This document shows, in pieces, positions 58,106 to 64,000 of a stretch of DNA of 64,000 nucleotides. The stretch is from Syngnathus acus (Eukaryota > Chordata > Actinopteri > Syngnathiformes > Syngnathidae): assembly GCF_901709675.1 (NCBI RefSeq), contig NC_051093.1, positions 7,927,553-7,991,552 on the forward strand, read 5' to 3'. Position 1 is the first letter of the stretch. Each line of letters starts with the position of its first letter. The notes beneath the pieces are model-generated. The model saw nothing but the letters and a program-made list of their open reading frames with translations. It was not told where the DNA came from and searched no databases. The position numbers and the translations under genes were made by a program.

Positions 58106-61100
58106 GTTAGAGCTAGAGCTAGAGCTAGAGCTAGGGTTAGGGTTAGAGCTAGAGCTAGGGTTAGAGCTAGGGTTAGGGTTAGAGCTAGGGTTAGGGTTAG
58201 AGCTAGGGTTGGGGTTAGGGTTAGAGCTAGAGCTAGGGTTAGGGTTAGGGTTAGAGCGAGGGTTAGGGTTAGAGCTAGGGTTAGGGTTAGAGCTAGAGCT
58301 AAGGTTAGCATTAGAGCTAGGGTTAGGGTTAGAGCTTGGGTTAGGGCTAGAGCTAGGGTTAGGGTTAGAGCTAGGGTTAGGGTTAGAGCTAGGGTTAGGG
58401 TTAGGGTTAGGGTTAGGGCTAGGGTTAGGGTTAGAGCTAGAGCTAGGGTTAGAGCTGAAGCTAGGGTTAGGGTTAGAGCTAGGGTTAGGGTTAGAGCTAG
58501 AGCTAGGGTTAGGGTTAGGGTTAGGGTTAGAGCGAGGGTTAGGGTTCGAGCTAGAGCTAGGGTTAGGGTTAGAGCTAGAGCTAGGGTTAGAGCTAGGGTT
58601 AGGGTTAGAGCTAGGGTTAGGGTTAGAGCTAGGGTTGGGGTTAGGGTTAGAGCTAGAGCTAGGGTTAGGGTTAGAGCGAGGGTTAGGGTTAGAGCTAGAG
58701 CTAGGGTTAGGGTTAGAGCTAGAGCTAAGGTTAGCATTAGAGCTAGGGTTAGGGTTAGAGCTTGGGTTAGGGCTAGAGCTAGGGTTAGGGTTAGAGCTAG
58801 GGTTAGGGTTAGAGCTAGGGTTAGGGTTAGGGTTAGGGCTAGGGTTAGGGTTAGAGCTAGAGCTAGGGTTAGAGCTGAAGCTAGGGTTAGGGTTAGGGTT
58901 AGAGCTAGGGTTAGGGTTAGAGCTAAGGTTGGGGTTAGGGTTAGAGCTAGAGTTAGGGTTAGGTTTAGAGCGAGGGTTAAGGTTCGAGCTAGAGCTAGGG
59001 CTAGGGTTAGGGTTAGAGCTAGGGTTAGCATTAGAGCTAGGGTTAGAGCTTGGGTTAGGGCTAGAGCTAGGGTTAGGGGTTAGAGCTAGGGTTAGGGTTA
59101 GAGCTAGGGTTAGAGCTAGGGTTAGAGCTAGAGCTAGGGTTAGAGCTAGAGCTAGGCTCTAACCCTAGGGCTAGAGCTAGGGTTGGGGTCAGGGTTAAAG
59201 CTAGAGCTAGGGTTAGGGTTAGAGCGAGGGTTAGAGTTAGGGTTAGAGCTAGAGCTAGGGTTAGAGCTAGGGTTAGGGTTAGAGCTAGGGTTAGGGTTAG
59301 GGTTAGGGTTAGGGTTAGGGTTAGAGCTAGAGCTAGGGTTAGGGTTAGAGCTAGAGCTAGGGTTAGGGTTAGGGTTAGGGTTAGGGTTAGGGTTAGGGTT
59401 AGGGTTAGAGCTAGAGCTAGAGCTAGGGTTAGGGTTAGGGTTAGAGCTAGGGTTAGGGTTAGAGCTAGGGTTAGCATTAGAGCTAGGGTTAGAGCTTGGG
59501 TTAGGACTAGAGCTAGGGTTAGAGCTAGGGTTAGGGTTAGAGCTAGGGTTAGAGCTAGGGTTAGAGCTAGAGCTAGGGTTAGAGCTAGAGCTAGAGCTAG
59601 AGCTAGGCTCTAACCCTAACCCTAGGGCTAGAGCTAGGGTTGGGGTTAGGGTTAAAGCTAGAGCTAGGGTTAGGGTTAGGGTTAGAGCGAGGGTTAGGGT
59701 TAGGGTTAGAGCTAGAGCTAGGGTTAGAGCTAGGGTTAGGGTTAGAGCTAGGGTTAGGGTTAGGGTTAGGGTTAGGGTTAGGGTTAGGGTTAGAGCTAGA
59801 GCTAGAGCTAGAGCTAGGGTTAGGGTTAGGGTTAGAGCTAGAGCTAGGGTTAGGGTTAGGGTTAGGGTTAGAGCTAGGGTTAGGGTTAGGGTTAGAGCTA
59901 GAGCTAGGGTTAGCATTAGAGCTAGGGTTAGAGCTAGGGTTAGGGTTAGAGCTAGGGTTGGGGTTAGGGTTAGAGCTAGAGCTAGGGTTAGGGTTAGAGC
60001 TAGGGTTAGAGCTAGAGCTAGACCTAGACCCTAACCCTAACTCTAGCTCTAACCCTAACCCTCGCTCTAACCCTAGCTCTAGCTCTAACCCTAACCCTAA
60101 CCCCAACCCTAGCTCTAACCCTAGCTCTAAGCCTAACCCTAGCTCTAGCTATAACCCTAGCTCTAGCTCTAACCCTAACCCTAGCTCTAACCCTAACCCT
60201 AGCTCTAGCCCAAGCTCTAACCCTAGCTCTAATGCTAACCCTAGCTCTAGCTCTAACCCTAACCCTAGCTCTAGCTCTAACCCTAACCCTCACTCTAACC
60301 CTAACCCTAGCTCTAGCTCTAACCCTAACCCCAACCCTAGCTCTAACCCTAACCCTAGCTCTAACCCTAACCCTAGCTTCAGCTCTAACCCTAGCTCTAG
60401 CTCTAACCCTAACCCTAACCCTAGCTCTAACCCTAGCTCTAACCCTAACCCTAGCTCTAAGGGTTAGGGTTAGAGCTAGGGTTAGCATTAGAGCTAGGGT
60501 TAGAGCTTGGGTTAGGGCTAGAGCTAGGGTTAGGGGTTAGAGCTAGGGTTAGGGTTAGAGCTAGGGTTAGGGTTAGAGCTAGAGCTAGGGTTATAGCTAG
60601 AGCTAGGGTTAGGGTTAGAGCTAGAGCTAGGGTTAGGGTTAGAGCGAGGGTTAGGGTTAGAGCTAGAGCTAGGGTTAGGGTTAGAGCTAGGGTTAGAGCT
60701 AGGGTTAGGGTTAGGGTTAGAGCTAGAGCTAGGGTTAGAGCTGAAGCTAGGGTTAGGGTTAGAGCTAGGGTTAGGGTTAGAGCTAGGGTTGGGGTTAGGG
60801 TTAGAGCTAGAGCTAGAGCTAGAGCTAGGGTTAGGGTTAGAGTGAGGGTTAGGGTTAGAGCTAGAGCTAGGGTTAGAGCTAGAGCTAGGGTTATAGCTAG
60901 AGCTAGGGTTAGGCTTAGAGCTAGGGTTAGAGCTAGGGTTGGGGTTAGGGTTAGGGTTAGAGCTAGAGCTAGGGTTAGGGTTAGAGCGAGGGTTAGGGTT
61001 AGAGCTAGAGTTAGGGTTAGGGTCTAGGTCTAGCTCTAGCTCTAGCTCTAACCCTAGCTCTAACCCTAACCCTAACCCTAGCTCTAACCCTAACCCTAGC

Positions 61101-62527
61101 TCTAACCCTAGCTCTAGCCCTAACCCAAGCTCTAACCCTAGCTCTAATGCTAACCCTAGCTCTAGCTCTAACCCTAACCCTAACCCTAGCTCTAACCCTA
61201 ACCCTAACCCTAACCCTAACCCTAACCCAGCTCTAACCCTAACCCTAGCTCTAGCTCTAGCTCTAACCCTAACCCTAACCCTAACCCTAACCCTAACCCT
61301 AACCCTAACCCTAACCCTAGCTCTAACCCTAACCCTTGCTCTAACCCTAGCTCTAGCCCTAACCCAAGCTCTAACCCTAGCTCTAATGCTAACCCTAGCT
61401 CTAGCTCTAACCCTAACCCTAACCCTAGCTCTAACCCTAACCCTAACCCTAACCCTAACCCTAACCCTAGCTCTAGCTCTAGCTCTAGCTCTAACCCTAA
61501 CCCTAACCCTAGCTCTAGCTCTAACCCTAACCCTAACCCTAACCCTAGCTCTAACCCTAACCCTAGCTCTAACCCTAGCTCTAGCTCTAACCCTAACCCT
61601 AACCCTCGCTCTAACCCTAGCTCTAACCCTAGCTCTAGCTCTAACCCTAGCTCTAACCCTAGCTCTAACCCTAGCTCTAACCCTAGCTCTAGTCCTAACC
61701 CAAGCTCTAACCCTAGCTCTAATGCTAACCCTAGCTCTAACCCTAACCCTAACCCTAGCTCTAGCTCTAACCCTAACCCTAACCCTAACCCTAGCTCTAG
61801 CTCTAGCTCTAGCTCTAGCTCTAACCCTAACCCTAACCCTAGCTCTAGCTCTAACCCTAACCCTAACCCTAACCCTAACCCTAGCTCTAGCTCTAACCCT
61901 AACCCTAACCCTAACCCTAACCCTAACCCTAACCCTAACCCTAGCTCTAACCCTAACCCTAACCCTAGCTCTAACCCTAGCTCTAGCTCTAACCCTAACT
62001 CTAACCCTCGCTCTAACCCTAACCCTAGCTCTAGCTTTAACCCTGACCCCAACCCTAGCTCTAGCCCTAGGGTTAGAGCCTAGCTCTAGCTCTAACCCTA
62101 GCTCTAGCTCTAACCCTAGCGCTAACCCTAGCTCTAACCCTAACCCTAGCTCTAACCCTAGCTCTAGCCCTAACCCAAGCTCTAACCCTAGCTCTAATGC
62201 TAACCCTAGCTCTAGCTCTAACCCTAACCCTAGCTCTAGCTCTAACCCTAACCCTAGCTCTAACCCTAACCCTAGCTCTAGCTTCAACCCTAACCCTAAC
62301 CCTAACCCTAACCCTAGCTCTAGCTCTAGCTCTAGCTCTAGCTCTAGCTCTAGCTCTAACCCTAACCCTAACCCTAACCCTAACCCTAACCCTAGCTCTA
62401 ACCCTAACCCTAGCTCTAGCTCTAACCCTAACCCTCGCTTTAACCCTAACCCTAGCTCTAGCTTTAACCCTAGCTCTAGCCTTAGGGTTAGAGCCTAGCT
62501 CTAGCTCTAACCCTAGTTCTAAACCTA
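58106..62527. repeat. 4.4-kb interstitial telomere-like array with strand switches
   Basis: Built almost entirely of two hexamers, the vertebrate telomere unit TTAGGG and a variant TAGAGC. Orientation: TTAGGG strand 58106 to about 60017; CCCTAA about 60028-60459; TTAGGG 60460 to about 61020; CCCTAA about 61031-62527. Short local inversions occur at about 59153, 59608, 62068 and 62485. Marker variants (AGCATTAGAG, AGCTTGGGTT) recur every roughly 300-440 bp, giving a higher-order structure. Because the period is 6, long open frames of two-residue repeats exist on both strands; they are not genes. Confidence 0.97.
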
Positions 62528-62546
62528 TCCCAAAGTTTAAGGGAGG

Positions 62547-62758
62547 TGTATGGTTATATGGGGCAGCACACGTGCAACTGTGTTGCAAATTTCCTATGAT
62601 AAAAATTTTAAACCCCACTGAGATTCGAAACCGCGCCGCTGGTGTGAGAGACCAGAGAACTAACCACTACACTATGGAAGCCTCGCTCCTATTATTTGGA
62701 ATATGTATGGTTTTATGGGGTAGCTCACAAACGAATAGCAGATCAGTGGTCCCCAACC
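62547..62758 (-). repeat. right flank module: repeated motif, tRNA-like SINE head, hAT end
   Basis: GTATGGTTATATGGGGCAGC (about 62549) and GTATGGTTTTATGGGGTAGC (about 62705) are two related copies. Between them, on the minus strand (62682 to 62611), is a tRNA-like sequence starting GGCTTCCATAGTGTAGTGG with stem CTGGT/ACCAG and anticodon CTC. The module ends in AGTGGTCCCCAACC (62745-62758). In reverse complement it matches the left flank 57663-57760. Confidence 0.75.
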
Positions 62759-62917
62759 ATTTCTCTCGGTTCCTCCACAGCTTTGGGAAAGATATGAAGA
62801 AAATTCCCCTCATATGATCCCGGTCAGCATATCGCGAGTCGCTCCGGCAGACAACAAAGCAGCAGTGATTTGTTGCGCACGGCCGCGGCGCATGCGCATT
62901 TCGCTGTTCTAAAAAGT

Positions 62918-63041
62918 TCATATGACTTCAACCAGTAGGTGTCAGTAATGCCCATTGCAGCTGGTGTCACCTCGCCGTAAAACAAAACAAAGAAGAAAAT
63001 GACGTCACTTCCCGTTCACGAACGAGTCGTGAAAACACTAC
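62918..63041 (+). repeat. right copy of a duplicated hAT-like end
   Basis: The CATATGACTTCAAC ... AAAATGACG segment matches 58025-58103 in direct orientation. Unlike the left copy it continues through CACTTCCCGTTCACGAACGA to GAAAACACTA, which reads TAGTGTTTTC on the other strand and resembles the TAGTGATGTG left end at 57897. Confidence 0.7.
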
Positions 63042-63114
63042 ATTAGGTACGCCACCATTTTCAGGTGTACCTAATAACTTTATGCATTTTTTTGTACGTG
63101 TCAAGAATGTGTAT

Positions 63115-63480
63115 TTGACTACAGTTAACCAAATGTCAAATTTTTGTTTTCATGCCCAAAAAAATAAAAACAAGGAATAAAACACCAGACAAGTTTTGAC
63201 AGGTTTTTAATGTTTATTAAAAGAATAATAATACAAGTAAATTTCAAACCAGCAATCTAATGTGAAATTGCAGTAGATATACTACATACACGTATTGTCA
63301 TATAAAGCAGTTAATCAAATGTCTGATTTTTATGTTTTAATTGGCGAATATAAAAACAAGGTATAAAACACCAGACAAGTTTTAACATAAATGTTTATTA
63401 AAAATAATAATATTAAAAGTAAATTTCAAACCAGCAATCCAATGTGAAATTGCAGTAGATATATAGGATAACAATATTTA
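63115..63480 (+). repeat. tandem duplication of a ~186-bp unit
   Basis: Shared blocks are AAAACACCAGACAAGTTTT, AATGTTTATTAAAA and TTTCAAACCAGCAATC, followed by ATGTGAAATTGCAGTAGATA. They occur at 63180-63277 and again about 186 bp later, with small indels. Non-coding. Confidence 0.85.
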
Positions 63481-63544
63481 GGCGTGTATATGCATGCACG
63501 TTATTTAAAAACTACTATAAGTGTTACACCACTATACAACAGCG

Positions 63545-63715
63545 TCTACCAGCTCAGTGGCCTTGTGTTAGAGTGTCTGCCCTGAGATTGGGAGGTCGAG
63601 GGTTCAAACCCCGGCCGGGTCATACCGGAGACTATAAAAATGGTACCCATTTCTTCCCTGCTTGGCACTCAGTGTAAGGGGTTGAAATGGGGCTCCGCTG
63701 CTGCTCACGATCATT
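63545..63715 (+). repeat. tRNA-derived SINE
   Basis: A box region GCTCAGTGGCCTTGTGTTAG, B box GGGTTCAAACC, then the body GAGACTATAAAAATGGTACCC and CTTCCCTGCTTGGCACTCAG. This is the arrangement of a widespread fish tRNA SINE (recalled, not searched). The 3' part is shortened compared with the copy fragment at 39216. Confidence 0.7.
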
Positions 63716-64000
63716 TTAACTTATAAAATCAAGATTACCCAAAGAGAAGCATAATCTCCCTGTTTTTGCATAACATAAAATCAACCACAGGAAAGAAAGA
63801 CAATTATGGAATTCAAAATGGAAAATACAATGAATAACAGTGCCATAGTGTTTTTAAACTCTCATTGATTATATCCTCCACTTTCTCACATTGTTTGAAT
63901 TTCCTGATGAAGCCTAAATATGATGATAAATATGTCTCACCACATTTCCTGTTGTTGGAATGCTTTTTCCACAGGGGCCATCATGTTTTCTTTTATTGTG
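63716..64000. other. terminal non-coding segment
   Basis: AT-rich DNA after the SINE. No feature recognised before the window ends. Confidence 0.5.

Noticed and set aside
57967-62618. Long open frames (up to 585 codons) on both strands within 58-62.6 kb
   Set aside because: All are two-residue repeats (LG/LE, RV/RA, TL/AL, NP/SS) forced by the 6-bp period of the telomere-like array. They occur in several frames on both strands and have no other protein features.

Overview
The window is nuclear DNA of a ray-finned fish, most likely a percomorph teleost. It contains compact, intron-rich vertebrate genes with GT-AG exons, tRNA-derived SINE fragments, small hAT-like and mariner remnants, and a gene set whose human counterparts lie on chromosome 19p13. 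The species cannot be fixed from the sequence alone.

Layout. Positions 1-3.1 kb are non-coding but carry three tandem tRNA-Thr(CGT) genes. From 3.1 to about 12.8 kb runs mast1 (+, 5' end outside or unrecognised). atg4d (+) follows at 16.0-18.3 kb, smarca4/BRG1 (+) at 20.3-29.0 kb, ldlr (+) at 30.8-36.6 kb, kri1 (+) at 39.5-43.6 kb, and spc24 (+) at 44.4-45.5 kb. The single-coding-exon S1P receptor s1pr5 (-) at 47.4-48.6 kb converges on spc24. From 48.6 to 56.4 kb I recognise no gene. The last 8 kb is repeat-rich: a dead mariner, a hAT-like MITE, tRNA-like SINE pieces, and a 4.4-kb array (58.1-62.5 kb) built from the telomere hexamer TTAGGG and a second hexamer, TAGAGC. The strand of this array flips several times, and it sits between inverted and direct repeat flanks.

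The genes do not form one pathway. They are a conserved neighbourhood: a neuronal microtubule-associated kinase, an autophagy protease, the SWI/SNF ATPase, the cholesterol receptor, a ribosome-biogenesis factor, a kinetochore subunit and a sphingosine-1-phosphate GPCR. atg4d, ldlr, kri1, spc24 and s1pr5 read cleanly. smarca4 and the 3' part of mast1 carry many one- or two-base frame breaks, including one in the ATP-binding motif of smarca4. Base-level assembly errors are the likeliest cause.

The main points of interest are the strand-switching telomere-like array, a sterol-response-like site ahead of ldlr, a duplicated 3' splice site in ldlr intron 3, and CTCF-like motifs between the genes.
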